DNA from: Thysanoteuthis rhombus
Taxonomy: Eukaryota > Mollusca > Cephalopoda > Oegopsida > Thysanoteuthidae
Length of the DNA stretch: 64,000 nucleotides
Reading direction: 5' to 3'
Assembly (NCBI GenBank): GCA_963457665.1
Contig: OY735207.1
Coordinates: 35,824,816-35,888,815, forward strand
In this document: piece after piece, positions 25,801-39,463 of the stretch
How positions within the stretch are numbered: the first letter of the stretch is position 1
Layout: every line of letters starts with the position of its first letter
Notes under the pieces: model-generated
Database searches by the model: none
What the model was told of the DNA's origin: nothing
What the model saw: the letters and a program-made list of their open reading frames with translations, nothing else
Made by a program: the position numbers and the translations under genes

Positions 25801-27639
25801 TCTGTGCACGGAAATACCTGAAAAGTAAGTCTAAACATCAGAATATGTATAGTATGAACTATTTTAGATGCATTACCAATTGGATTCTGATAGTTGAAAA
25901 GTATAAATAGGATTCATGATTTACAGGTCGTTTTAAAGGTATTGTGTATTCATTATTTTAAGTGGATGAGGCTGAACCACACCAAGAAACAATTGTATGG
26001 ATGTGCGTGCGCGTATGTGTGTGATAATATGAGGTGCTACCGAACATTTCGGTTAATTTGAAGTGTGATCGTGAACTACACGTGGAATCAACTATTTCCA
26101 CTACCCTTTGAGGGCTGTACACTAACACCTAGTTCCCACTGTTCTCTTCGCGACTGCCCCCGGTTCCATTGCCAGATATTCTGACAAAATATCTCGCCAC
26201 ACGCATGTCACGGTGATTGACAAGGAAGAGAGTTGGCGAGTGAGCTCTCGGGCAAACCATGCTCCCTTAATTACCACCCCAAGAGGTAATGATTTTTAAA
26301 ATGTGCTACACTCGAAGTCAGTTTTGACAAGGTGAACTACATACACCTGTACGTATATATGAGCTGCTACCTGAAGGCTTAGGGAATCTGAACAGCGAGA
26401 GTGCAAACGGAGTGTAGTACAAACTTCCAGCAACGCACAGAATCTTTGGAAGTCCGCTCTGATCACAGTGTACAAGAGGACTAATTCGAAGGAGGCGGTG
26501 GAAACTAAGAGTTTTTTTCATTTTACCATGGTCAAATTTCCTGAACTATTTGGTTGCACCTAGTATATCTATTCCAGATGAGCTACCATGATTTGAATTT
26601 TAAGTTATATTTTGTGTTTTGAATAACCACGCCCCTTCATCTTCTAATTTTTTTAAATCACGATAGCAGCTAGCCGTCCATTGTGGAGTCAGATTTAATG
26701 GTAATATTGGTCTACTCTGGTGGCTGCAGCTGTTGCATTTCCCCAATCATTTCCAGTGGTCAGTGTCGTGGACCAGGTAAAGATCCAGAGTCCCGAAAAT
26801 TGATTTTCAAGGTAGGCACGCAACACGGTCACCATCCCCCTATTTCTTTCCGTTTGGTTGTGTATCGAACTGAGTTAATAAATGTCAAGTAAACCGTAAA
26901 TGGTTCGACTCGATTGATTCAATTAGCATGTGCGAAAATTTGACATCTCCATGTACTTGGTGAATCTCAATCCACAAAAAGTTTAAATACTCGAAAAGCG
27001 AAGAAATTGAGCATTGAGGGTTACGCCGATATCTGGACTGGAAAACGAAAACACTAAGATTTATTCATATTCTTCAGATTTGGTGTAGATGAAAAAATGA
27101 TGGAACCGGTTTTGAACGGCGAGACTCTAGCCAGTCTCATGGAAAAGAAGCGCCTATTTTACACAGATCTAGCTGTCGTTGACGGTTTAACACACAACGA
27201 AAACTTTGAGGTTTGTAAAAACGTTTGAAATTTCAATTCAATTTCACACTTTATTGTTTAAAACGAAAATCTTCTCAAGTAGCCAGTCTTTGATTGTATA
27301 ATTGTATTTTATTAACTCTTAACTGTAGCAAACTATCAATTTCGTTACTAGCAAACTAATCAATTCGTTTACAAGTACAGCAGTTGATAGTCAATGTTAC
27401 TAAAGTTATCAGATGCTCAAATAACATTGGCTTTGTAGCGAAGTTGACATGGGGCAACAAACTCATATAATTAAACAAAAAGTTACATAGTATCTCTTAA
27501 ATTTTCCTGACACAAATGTTTGTACTAAGTCAATGGAGGCTAAACATCAACGATGAGAAATACAGTAATCCCCCTCATCCGCGCGGAGATATACTCCAAG
27601 GCGGCCAGCGGATGCCTAGAAATTGCATATTGTGTGGAA

Positions 27640-27735
<96 letters not shown>

Positions 27736-29322
27736 ATGCTTTTTCCAATTAAAACAAATGATAGAGTATCAATGATTGTTTAATTCATAAATTATCCACT
27801 CGAGCCACTGCATTTGATTAGACTATAGTTCGACGTCCCATTGACCCCAAACACATTATTAGGCTAATGTTCAGCAGTATGGCGTCCTCGACCCCATGAA
27901 CATAATTAGGCTATCGTTCGACAGCAAGATCCCATGTATACGCCTAGGCTATTATTCCGCAGCAAAGGACCCTTCACCTCCAATGTATGATTAAGCCATC
28001 AATCCCAGACGGGGCACCCTCGACTCCTTGCATATGATTAACGTCTTTGTTTGTCGAGTAACAATTTTGATCTCGGTGAAGTAATCCAAAATGAATAAGC
28101 ATTTTTGTTTCCGATCATCTTAGTTTAATTCATTCGGATTACAAACTACGAGGCTCTAGAAGTCATCTTGAATTCACCAGTGCAGTAATTTGTGCGAGCG
28201 GATTGAACCATCTGAGAAATTGGAAGCCTAAAATTTATGCTTAGATTTGCAGAAACTTATGAGACGAAACCAGGAACAGCATCTCCTCTTTCTGATCCTT
28301 TTTGTAGCAATCGAATCATTGAACAAAAAAATCTCAGTTATTCAAGTCCTGCAGATATAAGCAAATTTTCTGTTCTCTGCACTACTAAGTGTTTGCTTTT
28401 TATGGTTACTAAGTAAATCTGTTTCCTTATCTAATAAAAGTGTTTACATAAGCGGTCGTTGACAGTGGATACATATTTTTTAAAATTCGGTAGTGTTGAA
28501 TTAATGGTCTATGTTGTAATAAAAAAAAAACGAGTATGCGACAGAGTGAGGGTGCCTGTAACAAGCCTCCCATTGTGCATTTGAGATGTAACCTTTATTT
28601 AAAATAGAAAATTTCGTTTTTCAGATCTGTGCCCCAATTGCACTATTCATGCTGAATGATGAAGACCAGTTGGTACCAATTGCAATTCAGCTAAATCAAC
28701 AAAAAGGGCCAGAAAACCCGGTAGGTAAAAAAAGAAGCTGGTATCTTTTCCGTTAGTTTCCAGCAAAAGCTAACGCTAACCCACGAAAATTTTTTAATTG
28801 GGAGTCCAAAAAAGAAAAATAATTTCAAGTTGCATTTTCTTTTTCTTACCGAAAATGATCTAAAAATGCTTGTTTTTCCGTTGGTATATACTATGGAAAC
28901 AAATTATAATCCTATCCCCTATCTTGAGGGACTAACCGAATAAACCCAATGTATCAAAACTACTGGCTATAAAAATTTTTGTCTGTTAGGGACGAAGAAA
29001 AAAATCATCCCGGAATGCTATGCCCTATAATGTTAATTTTTCTCTATTTCAAAATTTTGACTGCTTATTGTTTGGGCGAGGCTGCACAAATCTGACAACT
29101 TGACTGATCTTGGACCCAACGAACAAGGCAGACCGGTCGGGAAAAATGCTTCCTGATCATCTACCAAATGCATCTTTCGGGGATAAAGCTTAAGCGTGGT
29201 ACGCACGATCCGTTTTGTTAACCCGGAATAAGCAGTCAAACTCACAAAAAGTATGAATATGCTTGTGCTCGGCTTGCTTCGAAAACGTCAGGAAAATCCA
29301 TAAACACCCTGTGAACAATTGT

Positions 29323-29377
<55 letters not shown>

Positions 29378-29466
29378 ACAAGGATATTTATCAGGTGAAT
29401 ATCAGCATTTTGTGCCTGACGTTGGGCAGGAAAGTTTAAATCAACCGGGTATATATCATTGTAATT

Positions 29467-29520
<54 letters not shown>

Positions 29521-30183
29521 TGTTGCAACGGTTTCATGTGCCCTAAGCTGTACTCTACACCAGGGCCTCTCAAGCTAGTTTATAAGGGAGTCGTAGAAAC
29601 GTTGAGTACAGGAAATTATAGAGTATATTGAGACAAATAAAACAATCTTTCTTTCAGGTGTTCCTTCCAACTGATGACTATTATGTTTGGCTCATGGCAA
29701 AACTCTGGTATAATAATGCCGATGCGTCCTACCACCAGTCCGTCCTCCATATTGGTGAGTCAGTCCGTCTTCCTTTTCTATTGATTCCATGCATGAAATA
29801 ACGTTTTTTACACGAATTCATCACATTCTCATGAAGTTTGTCAAAGTGTGCCCAACTACATTTCAGCAAATGATGTACAGGAGATAATTTTAGTTCCCAG
29901 AAGCCACGGTTAAAAGCCTATAGAAAATCCTTGCAGGGCCTTCATTGGATTAAAATTACTAGTGATTGTACGCCTCGCCCGAAAGAATGGCTAGCAAGCT
30001 ACTTGCAGATAATTACTTCAATAGAGACCTCGATGAAAGCCCCAATACTTAGGGTGTGTGCCAGGCTAAGATTAGTAAATGTCCTTATAGAGCATGCCTG
30101 GTGGATTAGATAGTTGCATATCTGCCCCCTATTTCAGTTTTTAGTGTTCGAATCCAGGTAAAACCAGTTGAATTTTTCGAACA

Positions 30184-30275
<92 letters not shown>

Positions 30276-32657
30276 GTGTACATCGAAGAGAAAAAGTCTC
30301 TAACGAGGAAAAGGACGTAAGTAGAGGTTACAATAAGGCATGTTTGGAGAAAATTAAATATAAAACCTCTAAAACGGTATGTGAGGAGACAAAAAAAGCA
30401 TTAAAATGCGAGATGTCTTCTAGTTGGATACGTAGCCTGTATTGACGGAATAGACGACAAAGTGCATGATATGGTGGTAGCCCTGAATGCAATCATTGTA
30501 GGTATACATCAATTTTCTGTATATTCTAATGCAAGAGCTGTAGATGCAATGTGACTATTTTCAAGCAAGAGGGAAAATCAAACTTCTGTGTAAGCTACGT
30601 GTGATAGTACGGAGAAAAAGTTAAATGAAATCTTGGATATGAGAAATGAAGCATTTTTGAAGAAAATGAGGAATTTTGCAAGAGGAGAAACCTTTGGAAT
30701 CAGCGATAAAAAAAGGCCCTGAACGTAGTGAGTTCTGGTATACCAAAAGATGAACATTATTCACAGATAAAAAAGGACGCATGAATCTATGGGATTGGTT
30801 GAATGTAAAGAAATAAAAAACGACAAAGATATTGTTACTACTATAATTAAAAAAAACTTCAGAAAGATGTTGAAGGTGTGGATCTTGAGTCCTGTATTCG
30901 TATACCAATAGGTGTTGAGAGGGCGGCCCGCCAAGATATATATATGCATATAGAGAGAGACAGAACTAGAAAGTACTCAGAGGGTGCATATTTCGCCATT
31001 GTCAGGAACAGTAATTGTACGTGGGTCCTTTCCATTTTAATTAGTTCTTACTGAGAGTATTGTTTTCCACCTTCCCACAAAATATCATTGAAATTCGTTG
31101 AGAATTTTAGGAGATATCGAGTGGACAAAGATGAAGTTTTGGTGTCATTATGTGGTTTTGACATATAACTACGACGTTGGGGAAATGATTTCGAATGGAT
31201 CCGCTCCAAAATGTGATCGGTACTTTCGTAGTCTATTGTCCATCATTTCACAAAATCTGACAGAAATTCATTGATAACTTTCGGAGAAGTACTTGCATGC
31301 AGGAAAAAATGACAAAATTATTCGGTTTTGACACATTAATGAGACGTAGAGAAGGTAATTGTGCAAGGGTTAACTCCAAACTTCAATCAATTGTCTTCGA
31401 CTAAATTTTATGAAAATCCATTGAGGACCTTTGAGATATCATGTAGACAGACATGAATTCAAGTGGTTTGGACATATAACTACGATGTAATAGAGATGAT
31501 TGTGCATGGAACCATTTGAAAATTTAATCAGTTCTCCTGGAGCTTATCTCCAACATTCGAGAGAATGTCATGAATATTCATGGAGGACTTTTTGAGATAT
31601 CTTACAGACAGTCATTGGTGTATACATGAATGTAAGTGGAAAGAAAGCTAAAAAAATATCTCTCAATCGGAAAAAGATACCCAGATCAGACCACCCCTTT
31701 CTTACCCTACTGCGTGCGATCATAAAATTTCATTGAAATTAATCCAGTACTTTCTGAGACATCATGTGGACAGACGAACGAACAGATACGTCTGGATATT
31801 AATACCTCTTCTTAACTTCGTTGACAGAGGTAAAAGATTTTTAAAAAAGCTAATGATAGCTGTAAAAGGGTATTCATAAACCCAAGTTTAAGCAGAAATT
31901 TACGAAAAGGTCAATATCAACCCCGTCAAGAACTACGTCATTGCAGAGAAACTGGTGGAAATGATCTGACGATAAAAGGAAACGACATTGTTAAAAAGAT
32001 AAGAGATGCCATTGCAAGAACGAATATGGCGGAGGAGAAAAAGGGGGACAGGGCAAAGGATCTGGTTTTAAAAAGCACTACTAGTTTGCAAACTGGTAAC
32101 AGGAGGAGACGAAACCTCAAAACGATTTATTATCAATCGTGCTTACTGATAAATGCTAGAAATGTAGTAAACAAGAAACTGGAATTTCAATGCCGTGTGT
32201 ATGGGAAGAAAGTTGAAATTTTGATAACAGAATCCTGGGGAAAGGAAGTTGATTTTAATGCATCGACTATGAATGGATAGATGACATAGAAGCACTGTTG
32301 ATAATATGCTTATTGGAGCGTGCTATTACTCAACTTCAAATAGTATGAAAGAACAAGATGAAATTGTAAAGAGTTGTAAAGATGTGAAGTCACTGGTCAT
32401 CATATAGTGAGCTGGAAGACATTGGAAGACTGATTCTACCGACGAAAATGTTTCGATACTGATACAAGATCCGTTCCGCACTCAATATATCGTGGAACCT
32501 ACCAGAAGGGATACCATTTTAGACTTCGTTTTGTCAATAAACCCAGAAATGATAGAAAGATCAATTGTGACAACACCATTCATAGAAAGTTGTGACTATA
32601 ATATGATTGAATTTGATTTGAGACTTATAAGCATAAAAGAGTTGTGAAAGCTGAATA

Positions 32658-32694
<37 letters not shown>

Positions 32695-35600
32695 GTCTTT
32701 TAACGTCCGTCGTTGGACATTGACCTTCCCTACGATTCGCCACAGTTCTCTATCGTGGGCGTTGCAGAGCCAGGATTTTCCAAGAAAGCTAAATATTACC
32801 ATAAGAGAAATGCAAGGCAGTGCGAAAGATTAGATGTTTTGTGGTAAATATGATGTCAAAGAAACGTGGAATACTTTCCCTAGAAGTATTCAATGAAAGG
32901 GTTAAAAAGTTTGTACCAGGGGAAACTCGTCATGAAAACGACCCTATGGAACCAATGAGGTGGAATAAAGATATTTGTAAAATGCGGAAGGATAGACTCA
33001 AATGGTAGAATAAAGACAAAGAGACACAATTTCAGCTAGATATTACAAAGCATAAGAATGCTGAGAGAGTGTGTGTGTGTGTTCAGTTAATATAAGACCA
33101 GACGGACAGATGTGGTACTACGGCCGATAGAACCTGATGAAGAATAGGGGGAATGCCGAGAACGAAGTATCTAAATTAGTCAGGGAAGCTGAAAGAAACC
33201 TGGAAAGAAGAAATGCAAAGAATATCAAACCTGACACTGAGTTCTTCTCCGGATATGCAAGAAGTCTATTGAATGTGAATTCTAAAATTGGACCACCGAC
33301 ATGTTCAGAAGGGAATATAATTACTGATAACCAGATGACGGCTGACACTTTCAACAACAATTTCTGTTCACAATTTCTGTTGACAATATGCCTACACCCA
33401 AGCAGATGTTTAATGGGAGCGAAGGTGACCTGCTGATGAGTATTGATATATCAGAGAGTAAAGTATATGACGAATTGAACTCATCCAAAAGCACCAGGTG
33501 TTCATGGTATTAATCCTGTTGCAGAACTCACTAAGCAAATGATGTTATTGTTCAAAAGGTGTTTGAGTCTGTATTATGGAAATAAGCAAATGTACCGCCA
33601 GTCCCCAGGAAAAGTTCAAAATATCTGGCTCCAAACTACTGCCCTATTTGCGTGACATCTGTAGTATACAGATTACAAGTATCATTAATAGTCGACAACA
33701 TTCAATAAAAGAAATTAATTCAAAAGTCACCGTTTGGATTTATTGTGAAAAAAAACTTATCTGTCAAATTAGCGAAATTTCCTGGAAGATGTTACCCAAA
33801 TCATCGACAAGAATTACTCCGTCGACATCATACACCTCGACTTCTCTAAAGCTTTTGATAGTGTACCTCATAAGAGACTGGTTTCCAAACCTACGGCTTA
33901 TGTAATTACTTGCGCTGTGTGAATTGAAGACCGGCAAGACTGGGAGGAAGCAACACGTATTATTTAATGGGTTTCTATAAGATTGGAGAAATGTATTCAG
34001 TGGTGTTCTTGAGGGATCCACTCTAGGCCCACTGTTGTTTCTAATATTTATAAGCGATATTGACAATCGTATTGTAAGTAAGCTGTTTAAATCTACGGAT
34101 GACAGCAAACAATTCAAAAGAATGGTATTGATATGTATACAGTCGGCTTCGATTCGACCAAGATACATTCAAATTTCTGCACGTAAGGACATGCATAATA
34201 ATTATGATTGATCCATTGAAGACCATAGAATAGAAAGTAAATCAATGGAAAAAATGGGGTATTCTGATCAATAAATCACTGAAACCTGAAAGTCATATAG
34301 AGTACATAGTAAAAAAAGGCATACAATATTCTTTGTTGCATAAAGAAAACTTTTACGGAGAAAAGCTTGTTTAACGTTTACAAAACATGGGTTCAACCAA
34401 TGTTGGAATACTTGCCAACTAGTGCAGAGTTCGAAATCTATGAAAGACACGGAGAAAAAAAGACGTTTTTCATCGTTTACAAAAATGATAAATGGAATGG
34501 AAGAATTACTACACGAGGAAAGGATGCAGAAAATGCAATCTGATATCTTTGGGAAAGAGAAGAGAAAAAGCGAACTTAATAAAGACATTTGGGTTGGTAA
34601 GGCTCAGCACCGATGTTTTTCTATCAATTTACGATAGCCACAAGGTTAGTGAGAAGCTGCCATCTCTGTATGAAAAGACGTCTGAAACTTTAAGATACAA
34701 CAGTATTGTTTCGATAACATCTTCGGACCTGTGTTTTAATTTCTGTCGTTATTTGAATCCGACAAAAATAACATACGGTATTTCATATCAGTTTGTTATG
34801 AGAGTGGATCAGAAAATAAATAGCCTGTTACGTAGCTATTGGCTGAATTTTGATCTGAAGTTTTCTCTTTATAATGATCGGTATAGGTGAGTGATATTCA
34901 CCTCCAAATTAAGTGCATTGATAAGGAAGTGGGGGCCATTCCCTGTCTTGGGTTATGTAAAGCTTTTTGTCCTTATCATTACGGGCTTTTGACAAGAATG
35001 ACAGCTAGCAACCATGGAAACAAAAAATCGAACATACCCGATATTAGACAATGGGGTGTGAATGTTATGCGACCAACGAGACGGGCGTTTTCCGTCTCGA
35101 GGATTAAAAAAAAATAAACCCATTTATCACCTGTAGACGGTCGTTGGGTACAGTGGCCTGAACGTTGTGTTCAGAGAAAGAACCAGACGAGGACAAAAGT
35201 CCGCCAAAAAATTACATAATGAAGTAACTTATGTTGAAAAATAAATATATGTTGTGTAAAACAAATGCCATTTTATTGCATCAGGCTACAGACCTACTGA
35301 CAGACCCAAGTAAACGAAATAAAATAATAATAAAAACCGAAGCCTTGATTAAAGGAGGGAAACTGTCATGATTACAGGCATTCCTCACATTTCGAGAGTT
35401 CGTTTTATGCCATTTTTTGCTTTTTCAAAACAGGTGAAAATAGCATTGAGTGCTCCTTTTGCAGTCAGTCAGGCAGCACACACCCCTTACACCCGTCTCC
35501 TACATCCCAGTCTCCTGAACATTCCACCAGCCAACCCTCCGGTGACTCAGCTTAATATGTAGCTTGGATATATATACATATATATCATAATTCACGTGAA

Positions 35601-38600
35601 AGTGACAGGACTTTATGTTATCGATGGACACATTGATATTTTAGACTATTTTTAGACATCGTTTTCAGTTACACAAGTCTCACTCTCCTACTCCCTTTAA
35701 TCAGATTTTAAGAGAGGAGAGTAAAACATATGTTTTCCTGCAAAACCTTCACACAACAAACTTAGTTTAGTTTGGTAACTTGGCTATATTCGAGTGTCTG
35801 CTACAGCAGTGAGTCACACTTTAGCTGCTGGCCACACGGTCACATAAGTCTTCAAACTTCAAGCTACTATGGTCCTTAAATGTACAGATGAATGGCAATC
35901 GCTTCTTAGCTTTTCACCATTTCGACCAACGAAAGGTTTATTATAGGAATGCTCGGCTTTCGGATAGCGGGTGGAAGCTATATAAGAAATATAAGATTTC
36001 ACATATATTTTCAATCATTCTCACTTACTAAATTTTCTTTGATTATTTACAAAGTGTCGCCTAGTTTGGCACAAGGCCATAAAAATTGGGTCCCCGTAAG
36101 GATCGAACTCGTGGCACTTGCGAATCGCTCATCATTGCGCCCCAGTAGACATCCTGCAAATTTCACCTCCATGGACACTTTCTAGAAAATTATGAATTTC
36201 TTGTCGAAAGCTATTGTAGTTCAATAACTGCAGACTACATCTTTTTGTACTGAAGTTTCCGTATGCCCATTCCGTACCTTCACCACGATATTCTTTTTTT
36301 TAGCTTGAATATTTGAAACAATTTAAGATGAGAGGAATTAATGTCCAATGATTTTTACTTTCATATTTGAAGGTTGGACGCATTTCCTGATGGAAGGAGT
36401 AATTCTAGCCATGCACAGAAATGTCTCGGTTTCCCATCCGATCTTTAAGTTAATGGCCCCACACACCCTTTTCCTCATGGCCATCAATTCGTAAGTAACT
36501 GTTATTCAAATATTTCCTGTTGTAGTGTTTCCTTTTCTATAAGTTTTGTAATGTTCCTAATTTCCGTTTCTTTTTTTATCATTATTATTATTGCACACGT
36601 GGAGGTATTTGTTCATCATGCTTTTGTAAGACGATTATATTTCAACAGTTGTTGGTTTCATTCATTCATTCATTCATTCTATTCCAAACAACAATGGGAA
36701 ACTGTCTGAACTTTTTTCATATACCATTTATCATTACTTCATCATCCCAATGAAAATACTTTCGTAAGCCGAAATGGTGTAAAACAACCATGGAAAGATA
36801 ATAATGAAACTATGTTAGTATTTCAATAGATGATAAGATGAAATAAAACTTAATGGGCCTTCGTGAAAAAAAACAAAAAACTTTTGTATTACAATCGTAT
36901 TCTATCCGAATCGACTTCAATGAATAATTGAATGAGTACTCCACACTTTTCTGTTCCTGTCCGGATATTTTTTTTAATGTTTCGCTTCATTTCGTCTTCA
37001 CTCTGTCCGCTGACACAAATACATTTATGATATTGCTATAACTACTTCTATTACTATCAATGTCATTATTTTTGCAGGAGAGGATTGAAGAAATTAGTAT
37101 CAGAAGGTGGCTGGGTTGACTGTACTATGACCATCGGTGTCAAAGGAATGAATGAATTGGTATCTCGATGGTGAGTTTTCGCTTAAAGCGAAGAATATAT
37201 TCGGGGGATCATTTGTTGAAAACTATGATTCTACAACTTTGCTTTTCACCTTTTAGTATAATTTCATTTTACTTTTGGTTTCTTCTTCATAAGCTTTCTA
37301 TTTACTAAGCTTTATCCATTAGTACATTTCCTCTGTAATTCAAAACTGACACTTATCAAGACATTATTTTGATTTTGGCTTTCTGTTTAACAGTCAAATG
37401 AACAGAGCTTTTAGTTAGAGATGTACCATTGGTCACAATGCCGAAACTTGAGCCGCTGGGGCCCGTGGGAAGACTCTTTGATTGGGATTCCCAATAAACA
37501 TACTTTTCTTACATATATTTTTCTAAAAAGAGATGCACTAGAGAAAATAAAAAGATAGAAAATCCGTTGAAATTTAAAAAAAACAAAACAAAAAAAAACA
37601 TATAAAATGAAATCTGGAGACCTGTTCAATTCAGACACTTACATCAGTTCTCACATTTGTCTCATGATGGATAGGATTGACGAGTCATCATTTTCCAAGT
37701 TCAAACATTTTCGTAATCCGGTGACGTAATCAGCGTGAAAAGAAAAAAATTGTGGCTTCAAAAACTTTTTGGCTGACTTTTTAGGCCTGGAACATTGTCC
37801 CACCTGCCCCACCGGCAGTAACGGCTCTGACAGGTCATTTAAGTATCTTTGTTTTTTATCAAACATTTTTCCATTCAGGATTTACTCTCTCATAATCAGA
37901 TATTTTGTTAAGAACGAGTTTTTTTCTCACCAACTTTTGCTTAGATTCGATTGTCCTAACAAAAGTTGATATGTTAATGACTCTTCTCGAAGTTATAGAC
38001 AAGCTATTTCTTGTAGAAGCAAATTCATGTTCTTTAAACTGAAATCTGTTTCAATCATTGTATATTCTACAGTTGTAGTGCTTTTAGCAGTTATACCTAT
38101 AATTAAGCCCATAAAATTTTATATATCTGTGAAGCTGTTATCTTTAACATTTTTGTCGGTTAGACAACAATGACATATACATTGCTAATATATTGAATTT
38201 CTTTTTTTTTATAGCCAAAGTAAGTGGAGGTTTGATTTACAGGGAACACCTCCGGCGGAATTTAGGTCTAGAAACGTAAGTATCTTATCATTCAACCGTA
38301 AGTACACTCGCGAAGAACGAGTGGGATCTTCAACAATCAAATAAACAACGAAAGAAGTTTTGTTTGGGGGGGAGGGTTCGATACATCATTCAGTCCCATT
38401 GACTTTATTGGGGTCGACAGTCCAGAAACCTCTTTTTCATTGTATGAGATATAAGCTGAAATGAACGCGAAGCAACTTGACAGTAAACACAGTAGTTCTG
38501 CTCGTAAATTCCCAATGGTATCATTCAATTCGACACTACTTGGATTCGATAAGCAGAAATTTACGCAAACACGCTCAGCAATGCTCACATTTAATCTTGA

Positions 38601-39416
38601 CCACAGATAATGCCTTTTCTACCATTTTTCAGTGCATAAAGTAAACTCACTTTCAATGCATTTCTCTTATACATATGATAACCTAATTCTTTTTTGATTT
38701 GTCTCACTTCCTGACCACTGATAATCCTCTTTTCCGGATGTCAATATACAGAATGAATATGAGTGCCAACACCCGCTGAAAAATTGCAAAATGTGTCATC
38801 ATCATTTTCCCCTACCCTTGAATATATTTATGTTGTCAGTGCAGAAAATAACTTGAGCTAAACAGGAGAGCGAAGTATTGTTAAAGTGAGTAATAAAGAT
38901 TATACAGAAAAGTTGCCTATGTATACTGGGTTCAAATTCAGTTGGTGTTAAAATACAATTTACAGTTCTTACTACCAGGATTTGCTTATATGTATTCGTT
39001 AGGGTGGATTAATGTTTTGATGAATAATTCCCTCTTATTCACCGGAATATGTTCCAAGATCCCCAGTGGATGTCTGGATATACTATGTTTCTCCTCATAC
39101 ATACCTATGTTGAAGTTTAATTTTATAAAAAAGGCACAATAAAATGTTAACAATAATAACTAATGATAAGATAGAACAATCATAACAATAACTGGCAGTG
39201 GGCTAGCCATGTTGCACGAATGGTGGACAACCGATGGACATCGCAACTCACGACATGGATCCCCTGAGATCATATGCAGAACTGAGGCCGGCAGAATATT
39301 AGATGGATAGACGAACTAGACAAATTCAGAAAGTACTGGCTCCGCGATGCCCATGATATAGAAGTGTGTCGAATCCTGGGGAAGGTCTATGTCCAACGAC
39401 GGACGTTAAAAGAGTA

Positions 39417-39463
<47 letters not shown>

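Larger units (their letters stand above)
30290..34620 (+). mobile_element. CR1/L2-like LINE in lipoxygenase intron 7, interrupted by two later insertions
   Basis: A near-complete two-ORF LINE. ORF1 remnants lie at about 30600-30935 ([20 protein letters not shown] in shifting frames) and resume at about 31838-32095 ([20 protein letters not shown]). ORF2 runs from about 32140 (endonuclease, then reverse transcriptase) to about 34610. The 30.96-31.83 kb block and the 125-bp RTE-like piece at 32660 break it and are younger. Same orientation as the host gene. Confidence 0.75.
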
